A stretch of DNA of 64,000 nucleotides. Source: Pseudomonadota bacterium. Lineage in GTDB: Bacteria; Pseudomonadota; Alphaproteobacteria; Rhizobiales; Rhizobiaceae. Positions 51,921-60,818 of the stretch are shown piece after piece. Where the stretch lies: contig JAEYDD010000041.1 of NCBI GenBank assembly GCA_023404095.1, positions 124,001 through 188,000 on the forward strand. The letters are read 5' to 3'. A program made the translations under genes and the position numbers. A model generated the notes under the pieces. That model was not told where the DNA came from and ran no database searches. It was given only the letters and a program-made list of their open reading frames with translations. Every line of letters starts with the position of its first letter. The stretch's first letter is position 1.

Positions 51921-52240
51921 TCGACACCCCGCAGCGCGTCATCGCGATCAATAACGAAGTCTCGCAGCGCTAGGTGGCGACGATGGCAAGTCAGCAGCCT
52001 GGAGCGGTCGTAGATCCAAAACTTCTCCACTTGCGCCTGCGCCATCGGTGCTGCGCCGAGGTCGACCGGCAGATCGCATTCCTTCAGCAGCGCCGAATCC
52101 GGGGCAGCAAGGATGGGCGCCCGATTAACGTACTTTGTTGATGCGCTGCACGCTGGTAGCACCGAGAGCAGCGCGGCCAGCATCAGGATCTTGGCTGGCT
52201 TCACGCTCGAGCTCCTCGATCTGAGATTGGAGGGAATCAT
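51917..52240 (-). CDS. Rz1-like outer-membrane lipoprotein (o-spanin)
   Basis: 107 residues. The lipoprotein signal (MLAALLSVLPAC) follows a basic start. The gene begins inside the Rz frame and overlaps its 3' end by 116 bases in another reading frame, the hallmark Rz/Rz1 arrangement. The mature part is small, with two further cysteines. It is expected to join Rz across the periplasm and fuse the membranes at the last step of lysis. A shorter start at 52183 is possible. Confidence 0.78.
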   Translation of the reverse strand: MIPSNLRSRSSSVKPAKILMLAALLSVLPACSASTKYVNRAPILAAPDSALLKECDLPVDLGAAPMAQAQVEKFWIYDRSRLLTCHRRHLALRDFVIDRDDALRGVE

Positions 52241-52484
52241 TGGCGGCCTGCATTTCTGCTATGCGCTGCGCCTCGCGGGCCTTGGCGGCGTTGCTGGCTG
52301 CGACCTGCCGCTCTGTCTCGGCATTGGCGGCGGCCGCGTAGGAAGCGTGAATCGTGGCGATTTCCGCTGTGTACTTGGCTGCCGCGCGGTCGTAGCCGCG
52401 GGAATCGATCCAGAAGTAGGCGGCGGCCAACGCAAGCGCAGCCAGGACATAGCGAGCGGCGGGGTGCAGAAGCAGCGCGATCAC
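52125..52484 (-). CDS. Rz-like inner-membrane spanin (i-spanin)
   Basis: 119 residues from a GTG that overlaps the lysozyme stop (GTGA). One N-terminal membrane helix (VLAALALAAAYFWI) is followed by a long periplasmic coiled coil rich in Ala, Glu and Gln (AKYTAEIATIHASYAAAANA, then QAANDSLQSQIEELEREASQ). Size, topology and the overlapping Rz1 identify the i-spanin. Confidence 0.82.
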   Translation of the reverse strand: MIALLLHPAARYVLAALALAAAYFWIDSRGYDRAAAKYTAEIATIHASYAAAANAETERQVAASNAAKAREAQRIAEMQAANDSLQSQIEELEREASQDPDAGRAALGATSVQRINKVR

Positions 52485-52954
52485 TTGACGCCCTCCAGGC
52501 ACATCTTGCGCTCTTCGATGCGTCGGTTGACTAGCCCCTGCACCACGCGACCGCCGGCCTTGTTCCACGCAAGGAATGCGTCGCAGGCGCCACGCAGGTC
52601 GCCGGCATTTGCCTTGCGCGCTACGGTCGACTTGCAAAAGGCGCTGCTGCCAATGTTGTAGCTGAGGGAGAGCATCGCGACATAAGGCTTGTCGGGTATC
52701 CGGTCGGGCGCCACCAGGCAGCGGCGCATGGCCGTCTCAAACTCCACAAGCCGACTGCCGAGCATCTCCTTGCACTGAGCGACCGTGTAGCGATCGCCCA
52801 TCTTCACGCCGCGGGTCTCGCCAAAGCAAACGGTCGGGATGCCGACCACGTCGCGGTAGGCTTGGGTGCGTAGCCCCTCCCAGCCGCCGACGAGCGCAAT
52901 AGCCATCGCGCCGGCCGCAGTCACGCCGAGGCCGGCCTTCCTAAGTCTGCTCAT
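52481..52954 (-). CDS. Phage lysozyme (glycoside hydrolase family 24), probable SAR endolysin
   Basis: 157 residues. The catalytic triad E26, D35, T41 (WEGLRTQAYRDVVGIPT) has exactly the T4-lysozyme spacing (9 and 6). The first 24 residues are weakly hydrophobic (AGLGVTAAGAMAIALVGG), typical of a signal-arrest-release anchor, so the enzyme may be exported by Sec and released on membrane depolarisation. It cleaves peptidoglycan during lysis. It overlaps the holin gene by 14 bases. Confidence 0.92.
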   Translation of the reverse strand: MSRLRKAGLGVTAAGAMAIALVGGWEGLRTQAYRDVVGIPTVCFGETRGVKMGDRYTVAQCKEMLGSRLVEFETAMRRCLVAPDRIPDKPYVAMLSLSYNIGSSAFCKSTVARKANAGDLRGACDAFLAWNKAGGRVVQGLVNRRIEERKMCLEGVK

Positions 52955-53177
52955 TCTTCTCTCCTGAATCGGTTACGGGCGCCTGCGCAATAAGCCGAGC
53001 TATGAAGGCGGCAGCTGTCGTGAGAGCTGACAGCGCGGCAAAGATGCCGGTCGGGATTGGCAGTGCGCCCATAAAGGGGAGCGCCACCTCGAGCGCAGAG
53101 AGCGCCGCGGCAATCAGCAGCAGACGGATGCTCCACGCATAGCGAAGCACCTCGCGCCAGTTGGGAGCGAGTTTCAT
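52941..53177 (-). CDS. Holin-like small membrane protein
   Basis: 78 residues with two membrane helices (about 17-38 and 42-65) and a charged C-terminus (PVTDSGEKNEQT). Position directly before the lysozyme, with overlap, and the size fit a holin or pinholin; no specific holin family is assigned. Confidence 0.75.
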   Translation of the reverse strand: MKLAPNWREVLRYAWSIRLLLIAAALSALEVALPFMGALPIPTGIFAALSALTTAAAFIARLIAQAPVTDSGEKNEQT

Positions 53178-53406
53178 GTGGTGTCCTTTGGGTGTGACTG
53201 GTTATGCGCCAAGCGCGGTCAAGCGCCGCTAGGGGGTCTGCGCTGTCGTGTTGATGTGCTTGGATTGGGGGTCTGCCCTTGCGGGACGAGCGCCGCGGGA
53301 GGGCCTGGACGGGGGTGGAACGGCTTGCTGTGAACAGTATGTTCCAGTGCTAGCGAAAGGCATAACGCTGCCCACTGCGCCGTAACGCAGCGGGCGTGTT
53401 GCTGCC
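53178..53406. other. Gap between tailspike and holin genes, with hairpin
   Basis: 229 bases with no gene. A 9-bp stem (CCCACTGCG 53371-53379, CGCAGCGGG 53386-53394, one G-T pair) lies just after the tailspike stop; no T run, so a terminator is doubtful. The promoter of the lysis cassette could lie here. Confidence 0.45.
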
Positions 53407-55443
53407 TTACGCGAATATCACGCCGCTGGACGATACTGTGTTGACAGCAACGTTCTTGCCGCCTGTGGCGCCCACGGAGTTGATAATCGCCCCGTTGAAG
53501 GCCCGGATATCGGACGAGCCGTCGACGCCTACCGACTTTCGGCAGTTGGACCCGCTTATGTGCAACTCGCCCCCGCTCGCCTGCGCGCCGGCCGTTGTAC
53601 AGCCGGTAAGCGTGGAGCCAGCCGCCGATATGTAGCCGCCATGCGCCGTCCGGACGCCGATATCGCAGTTGATCGCCGAAATGCCGGTCGCGGATACTCT
53701 GCCGCCCTTCTCTGCGTAGACGGCCGTTATGTTGCTCGCCAGGGAAAGCACGGCGCCGGTTATGTCGATTTCCGATCCGGTTTCCGCGTAAACAGCCGTC
53801 GCACCTGTAGTGGTGATGTCGGCCAGTTCGGCGATGATCTTCGACCCGAACTGCGCATAAATCGCGTAGCCGCCGGAATTCGTAATCTGGCATTCCGTGG
53901 CATCAATCAGGCCGCCATGCTGCGTGTAAAGCGCGCGCTCGCCGACGTTCTCGATAATGCACGCCTTGGCGTCGACATTGGACGCGCGGTAAACCCAAAG
54001 CCCGCGAAGAGTCGCCCCGGACATGTTGCACTCGCGCAGAACGGCCACCGACGCATCGCGGACCTCAACCGCCGACGCATTCGCGTTCTGGATCGTTGAT
54101 CCCCGCAATTCCGCAAACGAGTTTTCGAAGATGAATACATTGCCGAAAGCGCCGACATTCGCGACGTCTCGATCGAGGTTCATCTGAGCGCCGGTTACCT
54201 TCGATCCGTTCTCGACAAAGAGATTGTGGCGCGTGGAATTTCGGAAGGTCGCACCGTTGGCAATCAGATGCGCGCCGCCCTGCAACATCGCGCCTCGGCC
54301 GGGGGCATCCTCGACCCCGCAGCCGGGAAGAACCGTCGCGCGCGCGCCGTTTATCAGAAGAATACCGTTCGCAATCCCACCAGAGCCCGCGGAAACCCGG
54401 AATTTGCACCCGATCGTCGGCAAGACGCCATTGTTTGCCGAAAACACGGGCCGCCAATTTGCCCCATCCATGTCAGGGACGTCCGTCACCAGCGCCGAGA
54501 ACGTAACCGAGACTTCGGCAGCCTCAGAAGTGATCTTAATGTATCCGAGATCGACGCCATTTACGATCACCTGCTCGGCCATGACGAAGCCGGATAGGAG
54601 CTTGATCTCGGTCGATACGCCGCCACCCTTGAACCGTGGGGCGCCGAGAACAGAGGCCGCACGCAATGCATCGTTCAGAGTTGGATAATCCCCGCTGGGC
54701 CCGACAGTCAAAGTCAGGACGAAATCGCGACTCTCGCCAGTCGCCAAGCGCCACCAGCCTCCGTTCGCAGAATCGCTGTCACCGTCAGCGGTCCAGCGGT
54801 CGAGCGTGCGGAACTTGCCTTCAATGTTCGGCTGAGCATTGACCCTCTCGTAGACAAGCTGACCTATGCGGATACGGCTGATAGCCGCCCGGACATTGGA
54901 TGCCTGAGCATGTGCCACGCTTCGACGGTCCAGCACCGCCCCCAGGTCGAACACCTCGACAACAGTGCGCTTCTCATTGTCGTCTCCAGCGTCCGCGACC
55001 GGGAGCTGCGTTGCATCGGAGATGTCGGCAACAGCCGGCGTCAGCCCGTCGATGATCATCTCCGGGCCTTCCGGGCCTCGGATATCGACGGCGGCAGCAG
55101 CCGTATCAACGAGCCCCGTCGGCCCGACATACTTGCCGATCGCCGGTTTGGTGCCTTCGCCGCCCTGCCAGTCGATCACCTGCTGCACGCGGCGGCTGCC
55201 GTCGGTCACGACGCCAAAGACAGGCGTCCAGCCGCGATTGCCCTTGATCAACCCGAGGTCCGGCCAGCCGGCGGCGTTCTTCGGGCCGTAAAGCCGCTGC
55301 TCGTCGGTGCGGGTGTCGATCCAAAAGTCGCCGATCCGACCGTCGGTGATCACAGGAGCGCGTTCGCCCGCAAGCGTGGTGCGACCGTCGACGCCTTTCT
55401 GTGGGGATGCGAGATATACGGTATTGGAAATCGAGCGAGCCAT
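53407..55443 (-). CDS. Phage tailspike/tail fibre with right-handed beta-helix
   Basis: 678 residues. An N-terminal particle-binding part (about 1-190) with GKYVGPTG and a short collagen-like IRGPEGPE is followed by a long beta-helix (about 230-660) made of ~20-residue rungs, visible as repeating VEVRDASVAVLRECNMSGA and AIYAQFGSKIIAELADITTT patterns. Such spikes bind and often degrade surface polysaccharide. No catalytic residues can be assigned by eye. It is the last tail gene before the lysis cassette. Confidence 0.82.
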   Translation of the reverse strand: MARSISNTVYLASPQKGVDGRTTLAGERAPVITDGRIGDFWIDTRTDEQRLYGPKNAAGWPDLGLIKGNRGWTPVFGVVTDGSRRVQQVIDWQGGEGTKPAIGKYVGPTGLVDTAAAAVDIRGPEGPEMIIDGLTPAVADISDATQLPVADAGDDNEKRTVVEVFDLGAVLDRRSVAHAQASNVRAAISRIRIGQLVYERVNAQPNIEGKFRTLDRWTADGDSDSANGGWWRLATGESRDFVLTLTVGPSGDYPTLNDALRAASVLGAPRFKGGGVSTEIKLLSGFVMAEQVIVNGVDLGYIKITSEAAEVSVTFSALVTDVPDMDGANWRPVFSANNGVLPTIGCKFRVSAGSGGIANGILLINGARATVLPGCGVEDAPGRGAMLQGGAHLIANGATFRNSTRHNLFVENGSKVTGAQMNLDRDVANVGAFGNVFIFENSFAELRGSTIQNANASAVEVRDASVAVLRECNMSGATLRGLWVYRASNVDAKACIIENVGERALYTQHGGLIDATECQITNSGGYAIYAQFGSKIIAELADITTTGATAVYAETGSEIDITGAVLSLASNITAVYAEKGGRVSATGISAINCDIGVRTAHGGYISAAGSTLTGCTTAGAQASGGELHISGSNCRKSVGVDGSSDIRAFNGAIINSVGATGGKNVAVNTVSSSGVIFA

Positions 55444-55446
55444 AAA

Positions 55447-55794
55447 TCAGGCCTCCGGGAAGGTGATGCCAGGGGTGATGGAAAGGGTATGGGGACCGCT
55501 GCGATCTCGCTCTGCAGTCGTCTTGTTTTCGAAGAGGAAGTCGAAGACGAAAGGACCGGGCTCGATCGCCTCGATCAGCGCCCACCCTGCATTGATTTCT
55601 AGCCGTCGGGCGCGAGCATCGGAAATCACCAGCCCGCCGTTGCCCGTGGTCAATTCGAGCAGGACAGTGGCATCGCCGGCCTTCTTGACCTGCAGCCAGA
55701 TGTCATAGTCGTCCAGCCGCCAGCGATCGTTGACCGTCCCGAACACAATCGTGTCGATCCAGTCAGTGCCGGCGGCAACCGTGAAGGTCGCCAT
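55447..55794 (-). CDS. Small phage structural protein
   Basis: 115 residues, beta-rich (FTVAAGTDWIDTIVFGTVND, then WLQVKKAGDATVLLELTTGN). It starts with AAAGGA upstream and ends 3 bases before the tailspike start. It probably belongs to the tail tip, as an assembly factor or small fibre component; no family recognised. Confidence 0.7.
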   Translation of the reverse strand: MATFTVAAGTDWIDTIVFGTVNDRWRLDDYDIWLQVKKAGDATVLLELTTGNGGLVISDARARRLEINAGWALIEAIEPGPFVFDFLFENKTTAERDRSGPHTLSITPGITFPEA

Positions 55795-55816
55795 GGTGAT
55801 GTCCTTTGGAGGGTTG

Positions 55817-56716
55817 TTAGCTTTCGAGAGTATGGACGCGATCGGAGAGCGTCTGGACCTGCGCAGTCAGCGCGGCGATTTCCCGCCGCAGGATTTCAAC
55901 ATCGGGCGACCAAACAACAGCGTCCGTCGCATCGACCACCTGAATGACTTCGACATGGGTCATACCGGAGCCGAACGCCTGGACGAATGGCCGGAAGTAG
56001 ATGCCGGAAACCGGCGGCACGGCGTCAACATCCGGGGCGTCAGCGGCCGCGAGGGTGAAGACGTATTCCACGCGACCGTCTTCGACGGTGAGATCAAGAA
56101 TGTTCGCAAGCGCAGTAGAGCCAGCCCCGGTCTTGTCGGACTTCAGCCAGCGAACCCCGAGGCGCACCGCATCGTTGGACGGGTCTTCCGTATCGACGAC
56201 GCGGCGCACCACAAAGCGCAGCCGGTAGAGATGGCCCGGCTCCAGTCGCCAGGCGGCCATGGGGGCGACGATGCCCGCGCCGTCGATCTGCGCGGCGCGC
56301 CCGTAGGTGGAGGATACGGAGTCTGCATCCGGAAGCGGCTGCATCCCCGTCGGCTCGCCATCGAGACTGCCGGTAAAAAACCGGATCGCCTCGCCGGGCC
56401 GGATCGGCGGCTGCGCTTGCGCAAATAGCGGACGCTTGGCATCTTCCGCGGCGCGCGTGTCGACCTCCGCGGCAATCTGCCCCTGAAGGTTCCCGTCTGC
56501 GGCCTGCCGAGCCGATGTTTCCGCCGAAAGGGCTGTGGCGGTGGCCCTGAGATTGACCTGAGCCTGGAGGCTTGCGTCTCCGGACGCTCGCGCCGACACC
56601 TCGGTGTCCAACGCTGACTGACTGGCCTTCCCGTCAACGAGGTTCGCCTTTTCGATCGCCTGATTGATCTTGGAGATCGAATCGACGTCGCCAACGGTGA
56701 TAGGTGCAATCGCCAT
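55817..56716 (-). CDS. Phage tail fibre-like protein with coiled-coil repeats
   Basis: 299 residues. The N-terminal third has heptad-like repeats typical of tail fibre stalks (SALDTEVSARASGDASLQAQ, then AETSARQAADGNLQGQIAAE). The middle is a beta-sandwich-like domain (LEPGHLYRLRFVVRRVVDTE), and the end is a short coiled coil (LRREIAALTAQVQTL). Likely trimeric and attached to the tail tip protein encoded just upstream. Confidence 0.78.
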   Translation of the reverse strand: MAIAPITVGDVDSISKINQAIEKANLVDGKASQSALDTEVSARASGDASLQAQVNLRATATALSAETSARQAADGNLQGQIAAEVDTRAAEDAKRPLFAQAQPPIRPGEAIRFFTGSLDGEPTGMQPLPDADSVSSTYGRAAQIDGAGIVAPMAAWRLEPGHLYRLRFVVRRVVDTEDPSNDAVRLGVRWLKSDKTGAGSTALANILDLTVEDGRVEYVFTLAAADAPDVDAVPPVSGIYFRPFVQAFGSGMTHVEVIQVVDATDAVVWSPDVEILRREIAALTAQVQTLSDRVHTLES

Positions 56717-56740
56717 TGTTCAATCCTTATGTGTGTGCAA

Positions 56741-59011
56741 CTAGCCGGTTCGCCGGACGGAGATGTTGTCCACGCTGACCGCGCCGGACGCTGAAATCGC
56801 GAAAGTGTTTGCGCCAAGGGGAGCTGTGATGGTTTCGGAGAATGCGCCTAGAGCGTCGCGCTCTACGCCCATAGCGTCGGTATCTCCGCGAAGGCGTGCT
56901 CGCACCGTCGCGCCTACGCCCAAGGCGGTGACGCTGTAGTTGACCTGATAGGTGGCGCCGTCCTCTAGATCGATGTTTTGCGCCAGAAGCCCGCCACCGC
57001 TCGTGAATGACGCGACACCGCTACCGATCGACCAACCGGACCCGAGCGACCAGGCAGAGCTGGATGAGAAGCTACCGTTAGAGATAAGCTGTTTGCCGGC
57101 AACAAGGTCTACCGTCGGCGTCCAGGCTCCATATTCGCCATCACTCGGTTCGAATGCGACCTCCACCTGTAGCGGAACGTCCACGGGAACCGGCTTTGTC
57201 GCGAGCTCAATGAACCCGCCCGAGGCTGTCGCATCCGGAAACTTCTGCTCTAGCCAAGCCCCCGCCGGGGTGGCCCCGACCGCGGCCGTTCGGTACTGAA
57301 CAACTGGAATCAGACTCTTGTCGTCAGGGTCGACGATCAGAACGCGCAAATAGGCCGTTCCTCCCTTCTCCTTCACCTGAACGAGGTTGATCACCGGAAC
57401 GGGCACAACTTCCGGATCAGGCGACTGCGGTATCGGAGGCTGCGCCCCCTCATCCGTTACTGGGTTCCATGCGTCGATATTGTCTGGATGCTTGACGAAC
57501 TCCATGGAGAAGCCGCCCTTCGTCAGGTTGAGAAGGGACCGTTTGTTCTCCAAAATGCTGCCACTCAGTGCCGGAAAACGCTTTGGCGCCTCAAGGCGAT
57601 TCCACCGGAAGTAAACCGAATTGATGCCGGCCAGCCTAAGATCGAGAGAACCTCTGGCCTTCTCCTGGAGGCGCAGCCACTCACGCTTTGCAAGCCGCCG
57701 AGCCTGGCGCCACTGATGAACCCAAGAGTATTCGGCCTCCTGCGCGAGAACGCGGCCCGCCGTAAGCTGGGCGGCCGTGTCTTCAAAGTAGTCGGTATCG
57801 GTGGTCGTGTAGGCCGTCGCCGGGTAGGTGAACTTGGGGATCAGCCGGTTGCATTCTTCCTCCGGCAAGACGTCGTACTTCAGCGAATGCCCTAGGATGT
57901 GCGCGTCTGTGATAACGCCGCACCTGCTCTCGCGAAACTTGCCTACGGTAAAGAGCAGCGCTCCATCGCCGCGTTCGCAGATCCAGCCATCACAGGACGC
58001 CAAAATCGCGTTTGTCCCGACTTTCGGGCCGTTTTCGGTCGTGTCAAAGCCATTGCACTGGTAGCGCTTCTCTGTTCCGCCGCCGGCGAGAGGAACGTCC
58101 TCGTCGCAGATGTTGGCCTCTTCGATCCACATATCGAGGACCGGGAGGATGGCGCGGGTGAAGTCGCGGCGATGGCCGAACTCGCTAAAGCACTGATGCC
58201 AGCACATGATGAGGGCGGAGTTCTGCGACCACACCCACGCGGCTGGATTCGATGGATTGGAACTGATCCGGTAGTCAAACACATAAGCGCCGTCGACTTC
58301 CGTAGACGCATTAGGCGGCCCATGAGGAAACCGTCGGCTCTGCTTCTGCGCGCTGGAGTCCTCGGCCAGCATAGCAATGGATGCCTGCCCTACTCCGATA
58401 TGGTCGGCGGTCCAAATCCCCTCTGTGCCGAGATGCGTGACGATGTCGGCATAGGCTGTCTGGCCGGGATCCCCCAGGCGGTGAAACAGCCAAACGTTGT
58501 TTCCGTATCGCCCGTCGTCGTCCCAGGTCAGCTGCCCATTGGCGTCGAGATCAGATAGTTCGATCTGGTCATCGTGCAGGTAGTACCGATTGATGGACTT
58601 GATCCGATGTCCAGCAATGGCCTGCACCGAAAACAGGCGCGAACCTTTCGCCTCCCAGAGCATGCGAGCGCCAGCCACGCGCGTCCGTCCAACAACCCAC
58701 TGGCGGTAGGGAATCGGCTGCGTCAGTGGAGCCCGCCCGTCCTCCGGTTTCGGCGGCTTCGGGGCCATCAGCATCTGCAATCCAACCGTTAGCGCGGTGG
58801 TCGCTATTGCCGAGGCAATTGATGCCGTGGAGATAGTGGCGGCGCCGATCGTGATGGAGCCAGTGAACCCGATCGCCGTGAAGATTGGCGTGAAAATCGG
58901 GTCGTTTGCGTACCGGCTATAGAGGCCAGTAGTGCTGAAAAAGTCGTCGAGGCGCATGCGGCCGCAGACAACGTCCGACGGCGCGTCCTCATAGAGGCGC
59001 TTGAGGCTCAA
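56741..59011 (-). CDS. Phage tail tip / host-specificity (gpJ-like) protein
   Basis: 756 residues. It starts at TTG in a TTGA overlap with the preceding gene, with GGAGGG upstream. A hydrophobic segment (about 47-82, GFTGSITIGAATISTASIAS) near the N-terminus is typical of the gpJ/gp15-like tail hub family; the central part (about 150-500) holds the TGR-TRVAGARMLW and WHQCFSEFGHRRDFT blocks; and the C-terminus adds a fibronectin/carbohydrate-binding-like sandwich (about 640-756). It likely forms the tail tip that contacts the cell. An internal ATG 18 codons on is an alternative start. Confidence 0.82.
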   Translation of the reverse strand: MSLKRLYEDAPSDVVCGRMRLDDFFSTTGLYSRYANDPIFTPIFTAIGFTGSITIGAATISTASIASAIATTALTVGLQMLMAPKPPKPEDGRAPLTQPIPYRQWVVGRTRVAGARMLWEAKGSRLFSVQAIAGHRIKSINRYYLHDDQIELSDLDANGQLTWDDDGRYGNNVWLFHRLGDPGQTAYADIVTHLGTEGIWTADHIGVGQASIAMLAEDSSAQKQSRRFPHGPPNASTEVDGAYVFDYRISSNPSNPAAWVWSQNSALIMCWHQCFSEFGHRRDFTRAILPVLDMWIEEANICDEDVPLAGGGTEKRYQCNGFDTTENGPKVGTNAILASCDGWICERGDGALLFTVGKFRESRCGVITDAHILGHSLKYDVLPEEECNRLIPKFTYPATAYTTTDTDYFEDTAAQLTAGRVLAQEAEYSWVHQWRQARRLAKREWLRLQEKARGSLDLRLAGINSVYFRWNRLEAPKRFPALSGSILENKRSLLNLTKGGFSMEFVKHPDNIDAWNPVTDEGAQPPIPQSPDPEVVPVPVINLVQVKEKGGTAYLRVLIVDPDDKSLIPVVQYRTAAVGATPAGAWLEQKFPDATASGGFIELATKPVPVDVPLQVEVAFEPSDGEYGAWTPTVDLVAGKQLISNGSFSSSSAWSLGSGWSIGSGVASFTSGGGLLAQNIDLEDGATYQVNYSVTALGVGATVRARLRGDTDAMGVERDALGAFSETITAPLGANTFAISASGAVSVDNISVRRTG

Positions 59012-59406
59012 CCTGGAACCCTCCAGGCTGCGACGAACTCAGCCTTCCTCGCGCGCACGCCTGCCTGTGACAGCGTCGCCCAAAGCGGCCCAAAGCGGAT
59101 CGCAGCAATTTGTTTGAATTCGCCATCGAGTGCGGACGGCGCCACGATCACGCCGACATCTCCGTCGCGCGGGGATTCTGTGCGATCCAGACCAAGATGG
59201 CGGTCAGCGAACGGGACGAGACCGCCAGCGGCCTTCAGCAGGCGCGCGGCGCCAGTGGCATCGCGATACGTGCCGCGAAAGGAGGCGGCCGGGTCGACGC
59301 CCATGGCCGCCTCGATCCAGCGAGCGCAAAACGTCGTGCAGTCATCACCGCCGACCCCGCCCCACACAAAGCGGTGAGGCAGCCGCAAGAACTCGTGCAA
59401 TGTCAT
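59008..59406 (-). CDS. Phage tail NlpC/P60-like protein (DUF6950 type)
   Basis: 132 residues. The pattern FVWGGVGGDDCTTFCARWIE, with a cysteine after a Gly/Asp run, and a later GDVGVIVAPS block match the papain-like NlpC/P60 fold found in tail-tip proteins next to gpJ genes. It may cut peptidoglycan during DNA entry, or be structural. It overlaps the tail tip gene by four bases. Confidence 0.8.
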   Translation of the reverse strand: MTLHEFLRLPHRFVWGGVGGDDCTTFCARWIEAAMGVDPAASFRGTYRDATGAARLLKAAGGLVPFADRHLGLDRTESPRDGDVGVIVAPSALDGEFKQIAAIRFGPLWATLSQAGVRARKAEFVAAWRVPG

Positions 59407-59412
59407 TGGACC

Positions 59413-60018
59413 TCAGTTGCTGAGGAGTGGCCAAACAGGCTGGACGCCACGCGCGAGGCGGGCGGTCTGGTCGCAAAACTTGTCCGTTGGAGAGATCGCC
59501 TTCTGATGCGCCGACGACCAAAGAGACCGGGCCGGGCGAGAGCGGGTCGGCTCGCCTGATACGACTGTCAGGCCGAGCGTCAGCGAAGGCGACTGCGTGC
59601 CCGTGACCATCTGGCTGGCCTCCCCCAGGTGCGAGGCTGTGCCATTCCAAATCGGGATGATATCGCTCATCGGCTGGAAATACTGATCCAGCGTGGTGAG
59701 CCCCATGTGGACCGCGCAGCCGCGAACCGCCGGGATGCTGTTAAGCATCGCCTGTCCGGTCGCCGGATCAATGCCGGAAATCGTGAACTCGACGCTGTCA
59801 GCTGTGCCGTTGACTAGCACCTCGAGCGTTGGCACGCCGATGAGGCGGCCGCCCCCCATATAGACCGTGCCGCTTGGATCGATGCTGTCAAAGCCGACTG
59901 GGATATCATTAACGCCCATCCAGACGTGGAGTGCCGGGTCGGTTTCGACGCGCAGGAAGATGCCGAGTTGATGGCTCCCCTCCATCGCCTCGATAACGTT
60001 ATCGGGTATCCAGCCCAT
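59413..60018 (-). CDS. Phage minor tail / baseplate hub protein
   Basis: 201 residues. Beta-rich N-terminus (LGIFLRVETDPALHVWMGVN) and a C-terminal block RSLWSSAHQKAISPTDKFCD and QTARLARG that resembles the end of phage minor tail proteins acting between the distal tail protein and the hub. Position between the tape-measure side and the NlpC/P60 gene agrees. The start at 60018 has GAGG upstream; ATG 60030 is an alternative. Confidence 0.72.
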   Translation of the reverse strand: MGWIPDNVIEAMEGSHQLGIFLRVETDPALHVWMGVNDIPVGFDSIDPSGTVYMGGGRLIGVPTLEVLVNGTADSVEFTISGIDPATGQAMLNSIPAVRGCAVHMGLTTLDQYFQPMSDIIPIWNGTASHLGEASQMVTGTQSPSLTLGLTVVSGEPTRSRPARSLWSSAHQKAISPTDKFCDQTARLARGVQPVWPLLSN

Positions 60019-60088
60019 TAGGCCTCGCAACTGAAAAAGGCCCGCACGGCGAGCCTTGAAAGACGGTGGTTGGTTGTGGTGGGGTGGG

Positions 60089-60817
60089 CTAAAAGGCCTC
60101 AGTGAACTGGATCGTCTGCTTTGTGACGAAGAAAGCCTCGACCACCGACGGCAGCGTGAAATCCGACGGGAACTTCGCCACGAACTTCGGCCGAGCGAAC
60201 TCGATCCGCGTGTTCGTGTTCACGGCTTCACGGAGCGGAGGTGAAATCGCCAGCTCATAGTTGCCGTTCGCGCCGCTTGGCTCGGAGAGAACATCCCAGT
60301 AACGGTATGCCCGCCAGCCCTTGGTCGGGTGCTCGATCGAAAACCAGTCGCTGTGCCGAAGCTTTCTGCTTAGCCGGTAGGCCTCAATCTTGAGAATGCC
60401 GGCGTTGAGCGGCGCATAGTCAGTCGCGCGCCCCCATGAGGTCGGCTCATAGAACGGATGGCCCGCCTCAAACAGCACGCCATCAGAGTTCGGGATAGCT
60501 GTCACCAGAGGACTCGGCAGCCCGCCGATCGTCGGAAACGGCCCGTACCAGTCCGTTGGGATCTCGACATTGATGAAGCGGAACGAGCCGTTCAGCCTGG
60601 CACCTAGCCAGTTGATGTACTCGTATTGCTCCTTGTCCTTGATCTTGCAGTCCTCGTAGGTGGCGGTCACGATGCCGCCACCCGTCGTCTCGATAGATAT
60701 GGATTCGCCGAGGCTGTTTCGACCTCCGTCGAGCGCGCTCCCCTTCACGTCAAAGGAGGCGCGCTCTGGAGCGAGGAAGTTCGCAGCGATCGTCGGCAGA
60801 TTGGTGTAAGTCGCCAC
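60089..60817 (-). CDS. Phage tail protein downstream of the tape measure (distal-tail position)
   Basis: 242 residues from a GTG with AAGGG upstream, one base after the tape-measure stop. Mostly beta (FRFINVEIPTDWYGPFPTIG, then KLRHSDWFSIEHPTKGWRAY). Its place immediately after the tape measure corresponds to the distal tail/gpM-type protein of siphoviruses; sequence alone does not give a family. A longer upstream frame overlaps the tape measure and is unlikely. Confidence 0.72.
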   Translation of the reverse strand: MATYTNLPTIAANFLAPERASFDVKGSALDGGRNSLGESISIETTGGGIVTATYEDCKIKDKEQYEYINWLGARLNGSFRFINVEIPTDWYGPFPTIGGLPSPLVTAIPNSDGVLFEAGHPFYEPTSWGRATDYAPLNAGILKIEAYRLSRKLRHSDWFSIEHPTKGWRAYRYWDVLSEPSGANGNYELAISPPLREAVNTNTRIEFARPKFVAKFPSDFTLPSVVEAFFVTKQTIQFTEAF

Positions 60818-60818
60818 G

